Assembly: GCF_900115345.1 (NCBI RefSeq)
Contig: NZ_FOWC01000007.1
Location: forward strand, 62,001 to 126,000
Reading direction: 5' to 3'
From: Amycolatopsis rubida
GTDB taxonomy: Bacteria > Actinomycetota > Actinomycetes > Mycobacteriales > Pseudonocardiaceae
Length of the DNA: 64,000 nt
Part shown: positions 32,815 to 42,351 of the stretch, piece after piece
Layout: each line of letters opens with the position of its first letter
Numbering within the stretch: the first letter of the stretch is position 1
Made by a program: the position numbers and the translations under genes
The notes under the pieces: generated by a model
Seen by the model: the letters and a program-made list of their open reading frames with translations, nothing else
The model's database searches: none
Told to the model about the DNA's origin: nothing

Positions 32815-33094
32815 TGGACCGCGAAACATAGCCTGCGGACCGGCTGGCCGAACGTGTCGCATGAGCGCTCGCTGTGGATTCCCCCGAGTCATCTGCCGAT
32901 CGGGATCGCCGACGCCGCCCCGCGAGCATCCTTGGTGCCGACTCGCCGCACGGCAGCGCAGGCGGCACCCCCGTGGCGCTTCGGCAGCTTCGAGCCCTTC
33001 TCCCGCTGTGTTTCGCCCGCAGCAAGGCGGGGATCCCGCGACGGTTAGCCACGAACCGCAGATCCCTCACCCGGCCGCAGGTCATGCGCTCAGG

Positions 33095-33648
33095 TCAGCG
33101 ATCCTTCTGCTCGGTCCACCACTTCTGCCCGGCCTCGGGCAGCGTCTGGATCGGGTCGCAGTACGGGTACTTCCGCTGCAACGCCTCCGGGTCCTCGTGC
33201 TCGATAGATCTCGTTGAGTTCTTTGCCGCCCTTTCCGCATCGTGGACCAGAAGCGCGATGCAGCCGAGTTTCGGCGGTGGCGCCTCATCGAGGCTGCGGA
33301 ACGGGCCATCGGGACTCCGTGGAACCGGCGATCGTAGCGGTACTCGCAGGCATCAGGCCCCGGAAGATGGACATCAAGGACAGGTTGGAGGCCGCGGGTA
33401 CGCAGATCGGCCACGACCGCCTCCGCCTCGGGCACCTCGTAGAGATTGCCCTCCCGGGTGAACGGCGTCTCCTCCAGGACCTGAACGGGCCGCAAGCCGT
33501 GCTCCCCGAAGAGGACCCGGAACTGCGGCCAAGTCGAGTCAGCTGACGGAGCGGCCCGGCTCAGCCCGATTATTTCGCGGGTATTGGCCGCGAACGCGTC
33601 GGTATCGGGCACGCCGAGGCCGACGCGATTCAGGTTGGCGGCGGTCAT
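33095..33648 (-). pseudogene. VOC-family (glyoxalase/dioxygenase-like) gene with frameshift
   Basis: The first part runs from ATG 33648 (GGAG six bases upstream): MTAANLNRVGLGVPDTDAF, then RVLFGEHGLRPVQVLEE and CEYRYDRRFHGVPM, a typical vicinal-oxygen-chelate half. The continuation is in another frame and reads DGPFRSLDEAPPPKLGCIALLV, then KYPYCDPIQTLPEAGQKWWTEQ, ending at the stop 33095-33097. The whole span is 554 bases, not a multiple of three, so one base has been gained or two lost, around 33300-33340. Either the gene is dead or the sequence has an error there. The intact form would be about 184 residues. The role is unknown. Confidence 0.6.
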
Positions 33649-33905
33649 GGTCGCTCCGTTCAGCAGGGCAGGAGTGCGGCGAGATGCCGCCATCGGCCGA
33701 GTCGTTCCCGGGAGAACCTCGTGTGCCCTAGCGGTATGACCCCGGATGCGTTCCCGCTGTTCGGTCACGAGCCAAGTCCGGCATCCGCGGGCTCCCCGGA
33801 CGGTCGCCGATGTCAAGCCTGGCCCGGTTTTCTTCGACCGCACCACGTCGGCGGCGATGCGGTCCGGTCTGCCCCGCACGAGGCCCTACCTTTCAGGTTT
33901 GCCCC

Positions 33906-35393
33906 TCAGAAGGGATAGCACGCGATGTCGGGGCGGGCGGTGAGCCATTGCGTCTCGGTGAAGGCGTCGATATTGGCCGCCGCGCCGCCAAACCGGGCAC
34001 CGGTGCCTGAGTTTCCAATGCCGCCGAACGGAATGTGCGCTTCGTCGGCCACCGTCTGTTCGTTGATGTGCACGATGCCGGAGGGGATGTCGTCCGCGAG
34101 GCGCATAGCCGCACCGACCTCGCCGAGAATGCCGAGCGAGAGGCCGTATTCGCTGCTTCGTGCGAGGTCGAGGGCTTCTTCCGGGGCGGAGAAGCTCATG
34201 ACCGGCGCGACCGGACCGAAGACCTCCTCCTGCCAGGCGCGCATGTCGGTGGTCAGCTCGGTCAGAACGGTCGGGGCGAAGAAGAGTCCGTTGTGGGTGC
34301 CGCCTGCGGCGAGAGCCGCGCCCGCCGCCACGGTGTCGTCGACGACCGACGCGACGTGTGCGAGCTGGGTGTGGTCGATGAGCGGGCCGAGTGCGACGGT
34401 TTCGGTCGCCGGATCGCCGACGGTCATGCGTGTCGCCTTTTCCGCGATGGCCGCCACGTAGTCGTCGTAGAGCGATTCGTGCACGAGATGTCGGCCGGTC
34501 GCCATGCAGATCTGTCCTTGGTGCAGAAACGAGCCGAACGCTCCGGCCGAGGCCGCGCGCGCCGGGTCCGCTCCGGGCAACACGATGAGCGCACTGTTGC
34601 CGCCGAGTTCGAGATGCGTGCGCTTGAGGTGGCGGGCGCCGGCCTCACCGACTTTCCGGCCGGCCGCCGTGGATCCGGTGAACGAAATGACGCGCACTTC
34701 CGGTGCGGTGACGATAGCTTCGCCGATGTCGCCGCCGCCGTTGACGAGCTGCAACAGCCCTGGCGGCAATCCGGCTTCCTCGAAAATCCGCAGGACCGCA
34801 ACGCCACCGCAGACTGCGGTGCGGGGATCCGGCTTGAGCAGGACGGCATTGCCGAGCGCGAGCGCCGGTGCCACTGAACGAACTGACAACGTCAGCGGGA
34901 AGTTGAACGGCGCGATGACCCCGATCACGCCAGCGGGGCGGCGGCGCGCGAAACTCCAGCGGTCGCCGTTGGAGGGCAGCACGTCGCCGCAGGGATGTGT
35001 GGGCAGCGCCGAAGCCTCGAAGCACTCGGCCGCGGCGGCGGAGGTTTCGAGCCAGGCTTTCGGTGCGACCGAACCGGCCTCACGGACCAGCCACCACTGC
35101 ACCTCCTGCGCGTGCTGCTGCCACAGTTCGCCGGCTCGCCGGAGGACGGCAGCGCGGTCTTCGGGCGTCCGTCTCGCCCAGTCGAGTTGCGCGCGGGAAG
35201 CGCTCTTCGCCGCCCGGCGCACATCGTTGACCGACGAAACACCGATGGTGGTGAGTGTTTGGCCGGAGCCGGGCGAAACAACGGAACGGGTTCCCGCTTC
35301 TCCGGCCGTCCAGGCGTCGACGAAGATCTTGCCCTCCCAGCGCGGACGGTCAAGCAGCGCCGCAGCTTCCGATGCGGCTTCCGTGACAGTCAT
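33906..35393 (-). CDS. Aldehyde dehydrogenase (benzaldehyde/vanillin dehydrogenase-like)
   Basis: NAD(P)-dependent aldehyde dehydrogenase of 495 residues. It has Asn164 (APFNFP), Lys187, FTGSTAAG (238-245), Glu262 (LELGGNS), nucleophile Cys296 (GQICMATGR), EEVFGPV and HIPFGGIGNSGTG near the end. The HQGQICMATGR segment and the PFNFPL block resemble benzaldehyde/vanillin/salicylaldehyde dehydrogenases, so an aromatic or arylalkyl aldehyde is plausible but not proven. It is 43 bases downstream of the class V aminotransferase on the same strand. The pair may deaminate an amine or amino acid and oxidise the aldehyde. Confidence 0.92.
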   Translation of the reverse strand: MTVTEAASEAAALLDRPRWEGKIFVDAWTAGEAGTRSVVSPGSGQTLTTIGVSSVNDVRRAAKSASRAQLDWARRTPEDRAAVLRRAGELWQQHAQEVQWWLVREAGSVAPKAWLETSAAAAECFEASALPTHPCGDVLPSNGDRWSFARRRPAGVIGVIAPFNFPLTLSVRSVAPALALGNAVLLKPDPRTAVCGGVAVLRIFEEAGLPPGLLQLVNGGGDIGEAIVTAPEVRVISFTGSTAAGRKVGEAGARHLKRTHLELGGNSALIVLPGADPARAASAGAFGSFLHQGQICMATGRHLVHESLYDDYVAAIAEKATRMTVGDPATETVALGPLIDHTQLAHVASVVDDTVAAGAALAAGGTHNGLFFAPTVLTELTTDMRAWQEEVFGPVAPVMSFSAPEEALDLARSSEYGLSLGILGEVGAAMRLADDIPSGIVHINEQTVADEAHIPFGGIGNSGTGARFGGAAANIDAFTETQWLTARPDIACYPF

Positions 35394-35436
35394 GCGTCCT
35401 CCGTAAGTTCTCGGGTGGTCGGTGGGCTTGGCGCGG

Positions 35437-36627
35437 TTAGGCTTCGGCTAGTGCGCGGTCGACTGCGCAGAACAGACGGTCGACGTCGGCTTCGTTGTTG
35501 TAGAGATGCGGCGAGAACCGGAGGCCCCGACGTCGTAGGCTGCCTACGACGTTGTCTTCGACTAGTCGTCGGCGCAGCGCGCCGGCAGGCAGCGAGTCCA
35601 GTTCGACCACGACGAGATGGCTCGGCCGGTCATCGGGACCGGCCGCGAGCACGCGAAAGCCACGGTCGGCGAACCCGTGCCGAAGCTCGACGGCGAGGCC
35701 AAGGACGTGCTGTTCGATTTGCGCGGGGCCGACTTCCGCTAGCAGGGACAGGCTGGCGACGAGCCCGGCCATGAGCACGTGCGACACCGCGCCCGGTTCG
35801 CACAGCTCCGCGACTGCCGAGTCGGCGAGTCCGACAGCGGCCGGCAGTCCGGCGGACGGCTCGTTGACACGGTTCGCGTTGTGCCACCCGGCGACCGCGG
35901 GCTTCAACTCGGCAGCAAGTTCGGGACGCACGTAGCAGACGCCGATTCCGGCACCGCTCAGCAAAAATTTGTACGCCTGCGCGGCAAGCAGGTCGATCCG
36001 GTCGCGCTCCACATCGGCTTGGAGAGCTCCCAGACTCTGAATCCCGTCGACGACGAACCAGGCACCCCGTTCGTGGCAGAGCGCGCCGATTTCGGGAAGC
36101 GGGGCCCGTGCCCCGGTCTCGGAATTGACTGCGCTGACACAGACTGCGCGGGTGCGCGAGGTGATGCGCAAGGCCAACTGCTCGATGTCGATCCGGCCGT
36201 CGGCGCCGGTCGGTGCCATCACCAGCCGCACACCCTGTCGCGCGAGAAGCTGGAAAGGCGCGATACAGGTGGAAAAGTCACCTTCGAAACAGATGACCTC
36301 GTCGCCGCTGCGCCAGGGATAGCCGCCAGTAAAGACGTGGATACCGTGTGCGGTGGTGGGGACCAGACCGATGTCTCGGGCGCCTGCGCCGATCAACTCG
36401 GCGAGGTCGGTGCGGAGCCGGGTCTTCAGCGGGCCGCCCCGGGTTCCGGGAGTGACGAGAGGCTCCGCCAGGTCGCGAGCGATTTCGGCGCGGAGCTGCG
36501 CGACATGGCGTTCAGGCCGGAGGCCGAGACCGGCGGAATCGAAGTACGCCCATTCGCGCAGAATCGCGAATTCGGCCCGTGCCTGGCCGAGGGCACTGTC
36601 CGCGGCCTCGCTTTGTGTCGCTGCCAT
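35437..36627 (-). CDS. Class V PLP-dependent aminotransferase
   Basis: A 396-residue fold-type I enzyme of the class V family (isopenicillin-N-epimerase/cysteine-desulfurase-like). Asp194 (FVVDGIQSLG) should bind the pyridine nitrogen and Lys220 (AQAYKFLLSGAG) should form the internal aldimine. TTAHGIHVF (91-99) is the phosphate-binding region. The N-terminal YFDSAGLGLRP is typical of this branch. The reaction could be epimerisation, desulfuration or transamination of an amino acid. The gene is divergent from the prolyl oligopeptidase (36837), with a 209-base shared promoter region, so it is likely part of the peptide/amino-acid island. Confidence 0.87.
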   Translation of the reverse strand: MAATQSEAADSALGQARAEFAILREWAYFDSAGLGLRPERHVAQLRAEIARDLAEPLVTPGTRGGPLKTRLRTDLAELIGAGARDIGLVPTTAHGIHVFTGGYPWRSGDEVICFEGDFSTCIAPFQLLARQGVRLVMAPTGADGRIDIEQLALRITSRTRAVCVSAVNSETGARAPLPEIGALCHERGAWFVVDGIQSLGALQADVERDRIDLLAAQAYKFLLSGAGIGVCYVRPELAAELKPAVAGWHNANRVNEPSAGLPAAVGLADSAVAELCEPGAVSHVLMAGLVASLSLLAEVGPAQIEQHVLGLAVELRHGFADRGFRVLAAGPDDRPSHLVVVELDSLPAGALRRRLVEDNVVGSLRRRGLRFSPHLYNNEADVDRLFCAVDRALAEA

Positions 36628-36836
36628 CGCCCGATAATGGCAGTTTCGTTGCCGGTACGGCGAGATACGGCGCGTCGCGGAGCTGCCTGCGGCATCCGAC
36701 GCACTGTCGTACGGGGCGGGGTGGGGCGACGCCTGGTCGTGGCATGGGCGGAGACCGCGCGACACAACGTCGGATGCTGTCTGCCAATCCGTCTGAAAGG
36801 CTGAGCCGACCCCGATTGCCGACAGGACGGAGAGCC

Positions 36837-38894
36837 GTGAACGCCGCGACAGGAGTTCCGGATCCAGCCGAGAGGCTGATCGGCCAGATCCGGTTTGAGG
36901 ACCCGTACGAGTGGCTTGAGGCCGACTCGCCGCAGGCGATGGAGTGGCAGCGTGAGCAGGATGCCCGTGCGGCCGCCGAGCTGTCCGGTTGGGCGGGCCA
37001 TCCTGTGCTGCGGGACGCGGTCGCACCGTGCATCGCGCGCACGCTCGGGACGTACGCTCCGCTGCACCGCGGCGAGCACTGGTTCCGGCTCGGGTTCGCC
37101 GGCGAGGGAGCCAGGGTCGAGGCGAGCGATCAGCCGGTCGGTCCTAGCCGCGTTGTGGTGGACCCGGTCGCTCTCGGCGGCGCTCTCGACTGGTTTCAGC
37201 CCTCGCCGGACGGCGCGTACGTCGCCTTCGGCCTTTCGTTCGGCGGCGACGAGCAGAGCGTGCTGCACGTAGTCGAGGTCGGCACAGGGGAGCTTCTGCC
37301 CGAACGCATCCCGTTCGCCTCGTCGGCGACCGTTGCCTGGCTGCCGGATTCGAGTGGCTTCTACTACAACGGCGGCGTCGCTCCGGACACTGTGGACCCC
37401 GACAAGCGACTGTTCTTCCATCGCCTCGGCGACACCGTGCCTTCCGCACCCGAACCGATCACTGTCCGCGAGGCATTCAGCCTCTTCCCGCAGGTGTCGG
37501 GGAACGGGCGCTGGCTCGCGGCGGTGACGAGCGAGCTGGATCCGCGTGCCGACCTGGTGAAGGAACTGCCTGCCGGCGAGTGGCGGCGGTTCCTGGCTGA
37601 CGTGCCGGGCCGCGGGTATGGGGCGTTTGCCGGGGACCAGTACGTCGCGATCCTCACCGATCAAGCGCCGAGGGGGCGTTTGGTCGGGATCCCGGTCGCC
37701 ACCGCCACCGATCGGTCCACGTGGCGAGAGCTTCTTCCGGAGAGCGACGCGACCATGTTCTCGGTCGAGTGCGCCGGAGATCGGCTCGTGTTGTGCGAAC
37801 TGGTCGGCACTTATGCGCGGCTGCGAGTCCTGACCGCCGACGGAACGCTGGAATCCGAGGTGCCGCTGCCGGGCCGCGGCGTCGTGATGCAGCTTTCCCG
37901 ATTCGGCCACTACCTGACGCCCGGCTCGCCCTGGATGGGCACGTGCATCTCGGCGGGGGCCGGCGAGTTCACCTTCGTCTACTCCAGCCCGACCCGCTCG
38001 CCCGGGCTCTATCGATACGACTGCGCGAGCCGTCAGCTCACCGAACTGGTACCGCCGGACAGCGACCGCCTCGACCTGGTGGTGCACGACCGGGTCGCGA
38101 CCGCGGCGGACGGGACAGTCCTGCCCTACCAGCTTGTCTGTCGACGCGGCCTCGACCTGGACCGGCCGAATTCCCCGCAGCCGGCGTTGATCTACGGCTA
38201 CGGCGGGTTCAACGTCTCTTTCGTTCCGGGCTATCTGGGGATGTTCACCCCGTTCGTCGACGCGGGCGGCGTGCTGGTGCTCGCGCATGTGCGCGGCGGC
38301 GGCGAGCTGGGCGAAGCTTTCTGGAAACAGGGCAGGCTGGGGAAGCGGCAAACGTCGTACGACGATCTGTACGCCACCGCGGAGCACCTGGTCGAAACCG
38401 GCGTGACGAGCACCGATCGGCTCGCCCTGGTGGGGAGCTCCAACGGCGGCCTGCTCGCTTCGGTTGCCCTCACCCAGCGGCCCGACCTGTGGCGCGCGGT
38501 GTGCGCGCTGGTGCCGTTGTGCGACATGCTCGCTTACACCCGCGACGCTTACACCTCGGCTCTGGTCATGGAGTTCGGGGACCCGGACGACCCGGCGGAG
38601 GCGCAGTTCCTCTATGCCTATTCGCCCTATCACAACGTGCGGTCCGGCGCTGAGTTCCCGGCGACCTTGTTCTACTGCGGCGCGAATGACGTGCGTTGTG
38701 CGCCGTGGCATGCCCGGAAGCTCGCTGCGCGATTGCGGGACAACACTGGCTCCGCGCACCCGATCCTGCTCCGGGCAGTCGCCGGCGGCGGACACCAAAC
38801 CGTGAAGTACGACCCTGGGCAGGTCGCCGAATGGCTCGGCTTCCTCTTCCGCGAACTCGGCCTGACCCCGATGCCGAACAGGAGCGCCGCATGA
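36837..38894 (+). CDS. Prolyl oligopeptidase (S9A family)
   Basis: Cytoplasmic serine peptidase of 685 residues, about the usual length. The first roughly 400 residues are the propeller that screens out large substrates (FEDPYEWLEADSP at the start). The C-terminal alpha/beta hydrolase domain has the nucleophile GSSNGGLL (about Ser534), an Asp in NDVRCAPWHA (about 618) and His in GGGHQTVKY (about 653). It cleaves short peptides after proline or a similar residue. GTG 36837 is chosen after the AGGACGGAG site. It is joined by ATGA to the gamma-glutamyltransferase-like gene and lies before the oligopeptide importer, so it probably digests the imported peptide. Confidence 0.9.
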   Translation: MNAATGVPDPAERLIGQIRFEDPYEWLEADSPQAMEWQREQDARAAAELSGWAGHPVLRDAVAPCIARTLGTYAPLHRGEHWFRLGFAGEGARVEASDQPVGPSRVVVDPVALGGALDWFQPSPDGAYVAFGLSFGGDEQSVLHVVEVGTGELLPERIPFASSATVAWLPDSSGFYYNGGVAPDTVDPDKRLFFHRLGDTVPSAPEPITVREAFSLFPQVSGNGRWLAAVTSELDPRADLVKELPAGEWRRFLADVPGRGYGAFAGDQYVAILTDQAPRGRLVGIPVATATDRSTWRELLPESDATMFSVECAGDRLVLCELVGTYARLRVLTADGTLESEVPLPGRGVVMQLSRFGHYLTPGSPWMGTCISAGAGEFTFVYSSPTRSPGLYRYDCASRQLTELVPPDSDRLDLVVHDRVATAADGTVLPYQLVCRRGLDLDRPNSPQPALIYGYGGFNVSFVPGYLGMFTPFVDAGGVLVLAHVRGGGELGEAFWKQGRLGKRQTSYDDLYATAEHLVETGVTSTDRLALVGSSNGGLLASVALTQRPDLWRAVCALVPLCDMLAYTRDAYTSALVMEFGDPDDPAEAQFLYAYSPYHNVRSGAEFPATLFYCGANDVRCAPWHARKLAARLRDNTGSAHPILLRAVAGGGHQTVKYDPGQVAEWLGFLFRELGLTPMPNRSAA

Positions 38895-40576
38895 CCAGCT
38901 TGACCACCAAGCCGACGCCGGGCGACGGAAACGGCAACGGCCGCCTCGGCCGCAAGCAGCCGGCGGTCGGCAGCACGGCGGTCTGTTCGAGCCAGCACCC
39001 CACAGTCACCGACACGATGCTGCAGGTGCTGCGGGACGGCGGGACCGCGATCGACGCCGCGATTTCAGGGGCGCTCGTCCAGGCCGTGGTCCAGCAGGAA
39101 ATGACCAACCACAGCGGCTTGGTGACCTGTCTGTACTACGAGGCCGCCACCGGCGAGGTGCACGAGCTCGATTCGCTCGGACGGATCGTCCCGGATCTGC
39201 CGCCGCACCACCGGGTTCCGGGAGGCAAGGGCCTCTACGCTCCGCCGGGCACGCCCGGTCCGATGTCGGTGACGCCCGGGTTCATCCCCGGGATGAAGGC
39301 AATGTACGAACGGTTCGGCACGAAGCCGTGGGACCAGCTGGTGGCACCGGCTGTCGAGGCCGCCGCCGAAGGGCATATCGTCACCTCGTTCGAGCATTTC
39401 GTGCAGGCGCAGACTGTCGACTTCTATCTCTACACGCCTTCCGGCCGGGAGAACTTCGCCCCGGACGGGCATCTGCCGCAGGTCGGCGAACGGTGGGCGC
39501 AGCCGGAACTGGCCCGCACGCTGGGGAATCTCGCCGCGGAGGGCCCTGACTACTTCATCACCGGCGGTTGGGCCCTCAGCTTCGTGGAACGGGCCAATGA
39601 ACTCGGCTGGCCGATCACGGTCGAGGACCTGGGCCGGCGGCCCGCCTGCTGGAAGACGCCGAAGCGATGGGAGCACCGCGGATACGAGATCGTCCAGCTC
39701 GCGCCACCGGACAGCCAGGCCAGCTTTACCGCGATCGTGCTCGGCGTTCTCAAACATCTCGACGTCACCTCGCTCGGGCACTTCACCGAATCGGCCGAGG
39801 CCGGCTACTACCTGGCACACGCCCTGCGCCTTGCTGAGCTCGAAACCGGGTTCATCAACGACCCGGCGATTTTCGAGGATCCGTCGGAGATCCTGATGTC
39901 CGACGACTTTCACGCGCACCTCGCGGCGAAGCTGCGCCGCAGCCGGCCGAAGATCGACCTGACCAAACACGTCGAACTGCTCCGCGGCCGCAATGCGCTG
40001 CACGCGGCGAGCGGGGCGTCGAAGCAGCCCAAGGGCAGTTGCGAGCTGAGCGTCGTCGACGCACAGGGCAACTGGGTCCAGCTGATCAACTCGATCCAGA
40101 GCGGCGGCATCCCCGGTGAAGTCGTCGGCGGAGTGCCGATGGTGGGCAGTCACCAGGTCAACGGGCTGCGCTCGGACCTGTCGGGCTGGCTGACCGGCGG
40201 TGCCCACATGAGCATCATCATCGGCAACACCTTCCTGATGAAGGACGGCAAGCCGGCGATTTCCCTTGGCAGCCCGGGGAACGTGCACTGCACGGTGCCG
40301 CAGGTGATCTCGAACATCATCGACTACGGCATGAGTCCTGACCGTGCCGGAGAAATGCCGTTGATGCTGCCGCTGACCGACGACTACGAACTATCCGTCG
40401 AAAGCCGGTTGAGCAGCGACTACGTGGCTGGGCTCGCCCGGATGGGCGTGCTGGTCAACCCGCTGCCCGCCTGGGACTACCACATGGGCTCGTACCAGAT
40501 GAGCTGGCGCGCCGCAGACGGGACGCTGCGCGGCTGCGCGGGGCCGCGGCGGGCCGGAACCTCCGCTGCGTTCTGA
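38891..40576 (+). CDS. Gamma-glutamyltransferase-like Ntn-hydrolase with altered nucleophile
   Basis: A 561-residue member of the gamma-glutamyltransferase family. Family features are HPTVTDTMLQVLRDGGTAIDAAI (36-58), the GLYAPPGTPGPMSVTPGF region and, after the cleavage site, SVVDAQGNWVQLINSI and SLGSPGN. In GGT the self-cleaving nucleophile is the first Thr of a TTH triplet; here the aligned residues are Ser383-Cys384-Glu385. A serine could still act, but the conserved Thr and His next to it are lost. There is no signal peptide, so unlike most GGTs it should be cytoplasmic. It overlaps the prolyl oligopeptidase gene by ATGA, consistent with joint breakdown of a gamma-linked or modified peptide. 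Confidence 0.82.
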   Translation: MTSLTTKPTPGDGNGNGRLGRKQPAVGSTAVCSSQHPTVTDTMLQVLRDGGTAIDAAISGALVQAVVQQEMTNHSGLVTCLYYEAATGEVHELDSLGRIVPDLPPHHRVPGGKGLYAPPGTPGPMSVTPGFIPGMKAMYERFGTKPWDQLVAPAVEAAAEGHIVTSFEHFVQAQTVDFYLYTPSGRENFAPDGHLPQVGERWAQPELARTLGNLAAEGPDYFITGGWALSFVERANELGWPITVEDLGRRPACWKTPKRWEHRGYEIVQLAPPDSQASFTAIVLGVLKHLDVTSLGHFTESAEAGYYLAHALRLAELETGFINDPAIFEDPSEILMSDDFHAHLAAKLRRSRPKIDLTKHVELLRGRNALHAASGASKQPKGSCELSVVDAQGNWVQLINSIQSGGIPGEVVGGVPMVGSHQVNGLRSDLSGWLTGGAHMSIIIGNTFLMKDGKPAISLGSPGNVHCTVPQVISNIIDYGMSPDRAGEMPLMLPLTDDYELSVESRLSSDYVAGLARMGVLVNPLPAWDYHMGSYQMSWRAADGTLRGCAGPRRAGTSAAF

Positions 40577-40706
40577 TTCTGCCGGGCACGCCGGGGGCGA
40601 CATCAGACAGGAGCGCAACGAAGCCGGGGGAAAGTGCGACGACGGCGAGTCCCGCCATCGTGCCGGTCCAGCGAGATCACCTTCACCAGTTACGAAGGAG
40701 TGACTG

Positions 40707-42317
40707 ATGTCCGTATCAGTTCGAAAAAGGTTCGGTCCGAGGGCATTCCTGGCCGCGACCGTGTCGGCGGCGTTGCTTGCCGCAGGCTGCGCCGGTGCCG
40801 GGGAATCGGCGGGTGAGGGGGACACCACGTTCTCGTTCGCGTTGCCCTCCGCGCCGAATTCCCTTGACATCGCCAAGGACTACACTGGCACCACACAGCA
40901 GATCATGGCCACGGTCACCGAGCCGCTGGAGCGGGTTTCGGGCACCGGCGAGGTGCGGCCCAACCTCAATGCCGAGTTCGCGCAGCCGAATCCGCTTACC
41001 CTGGTCTACCGCTTGCGCGAGGGCGTCCGGTTTTCCGACGGCGCCGTCATGACTTCGGCCGACGTGTCGTGGAGCCTGAACCATGTCCTCGACACACAGG
41101 CCGGGGCACAGACCGCGGGCACCGCGGCGTCGATCGCGAGCGTCGCCGCGACCGGGCCGCTGGAAGTGACGGTAAAGCTCAAGTATTCCGATCCGACCGC
41201 GCGGGCAAGTCTGGCCGCGATCGGCCTGATCCAGGAGAAGGCGTTCGCCGAAGCACACCAGAAGGACCTGGGCACCCCGTCCGCCGCTCCAGTCGGCACC
41301 GGCCCGTACCGGGTCGAAGCGAACTCTCCGCAGCAGATCACCTTGGCCCGCAACCCGAATTACTCGGGCACCCGGCCGGTGCCGGACACCCTCGGGTTCG
41401 TGTTCATCGCGCAGGACAACTCCGCGCAGCTGGCGATGCGTTCCGGTTCGATCCAGGGCGCGGGCGTGCTGAACCTGAAGAATTCGCCGGAGTGGGCGGC
41501 GATCAACGGCGCGATGGTCGTCGCGCTGCCGTCGCTCTATCAGAGTTTCCTGGCGCTGGACGCGAAAACCTCTCCGCTGGACGACGTCCACGTGCGCAAG
41601 GCCATTGCCTATTCGCTGGACCGGACGGGGCTTGCGAAGTCGATTTACGGCGATCACGGCTCCGCTTTGGACGGGCTGCTGCTGCCCGCTTCACTGAACT
41701 CGGCGGCCCCGTCCGAAGCGGACGCGAAGGCGTTCACCGGCAGCCTGCCGCGCTACCCCTTCGATCTGACCAAGGCGAAGGCGGAGCTGGCCAAGTCGGC
41801 TCACCCCAGCGGGTTCACGCTCGAAGTGCCCTACATCTCCGGAACGCAGTATTCCGAGCTGACCATCCTCAACCTCGCGCAGAACATGAAACAGCTCGGT
41901 GTCGACATCAGGCCGAAGGCCCAGACCTCCGCGCAGTGGTCCTCGACCGTCTACGGCCATCAGAACCTGGGGATCCAGATTCTCTCCTGGGTGCCCTCGG
42001 TGCCGGACCCGGCAGGCACGCTCGGTCAGCTGACCGGCGAGGAAAACATGGCTGCCCAGCACTTCAATCTCGCCAACTACTCGACCCCGGCCGCGGAAGA
42101 AGCACACACCCAGCTGGTCCGGTCCACCGACAAGGCACAGCGGTGGGCGGCGATCAAGACCCTGCTGAGCGCCGTCGCCGAAGACGTTCCGTATGTGCCG
42201 CTGTATCACGTGGACACCTATGTCGCGCTTGGCGGCGGGTTCACCTTCGCCACCACGCCGGACGACTTCGACCTGCACGTCAACGGCACCTGGGTGTCGC
42301 AGTTGAAGAAGAGCTGA
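40707..42317 (+). CDS. Oligopeptide/dipeptide ABC transporter substrate-binding lipoprotein
   Basis: A 536-residue class C binding protein (SBP family 5, DppA/OppA-like). The lipoprotein signal ends at LLAAGC (Cys28). The mature part has the family pattern: FALPSAPNSLDIAKDYTG, LTLVYRLREGVRFSDGAVMTSADV, PVGTGPYRVE and VRKAIAYSLDR. GAAGGAG lies about ten bases before the ATG. It starts the importer operon (permeases and fused ATPase follow) and should bind short peptides or similar compounds outside the membrane. It is 130 bases after the GGT-like gene; that gap shows no hairpin, so read-through is possible. Confidence 0.92.
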   Translation: MSVSVRKRFGPRAFLAATVSAALLAAGCAGAGESAGEGDTTFSFALPSAPNSLDIAKDYTGTTQQIMATVTEPLERVSGTGEVRPNLNAEFAQPNPLTLVYRLREGVRFSDGAVMTSADVSWSLNHVLDTQAGAQTAGTAASIASVAATGPLEVTVKLKYSDPTARASLAAIGLIQEKAFAEAHQKDLGTPSAAPVGTGPYRVEANSPQQITLARNPNYSGTRPVPDTLGFVFIAQDNSAQLAMRSGSIQGAGVLNLKNSPEWAAINGAMVVALPSLYQSFLALDAKTSPLDDVHVRKAIAYSLDRTGLAKSIYGDHGSALDGLLLPASLNSAAPSEADAKAFTGSLPRYPFDLTKAKAELAKSAHPSGFTLEVPYISGTQYSELTILNLAQNMKQLGVDIRPKAQTSAQWSSTVYGHQNLGIQILSWVPSVPDPAGTLGQLTGEENMAAQHFNLANYSTPAAEEAHTQLVRSTDKAQRWAAIKTLLSAVAEDVPYVPLYHVDTYVALGGGFTFATTPDDFDLHVNGTWVSQLKKS

Positions 42318-42351
42318 CGCCTCCGCCGGTGCCGGGTAGGAAGGATTTCGC

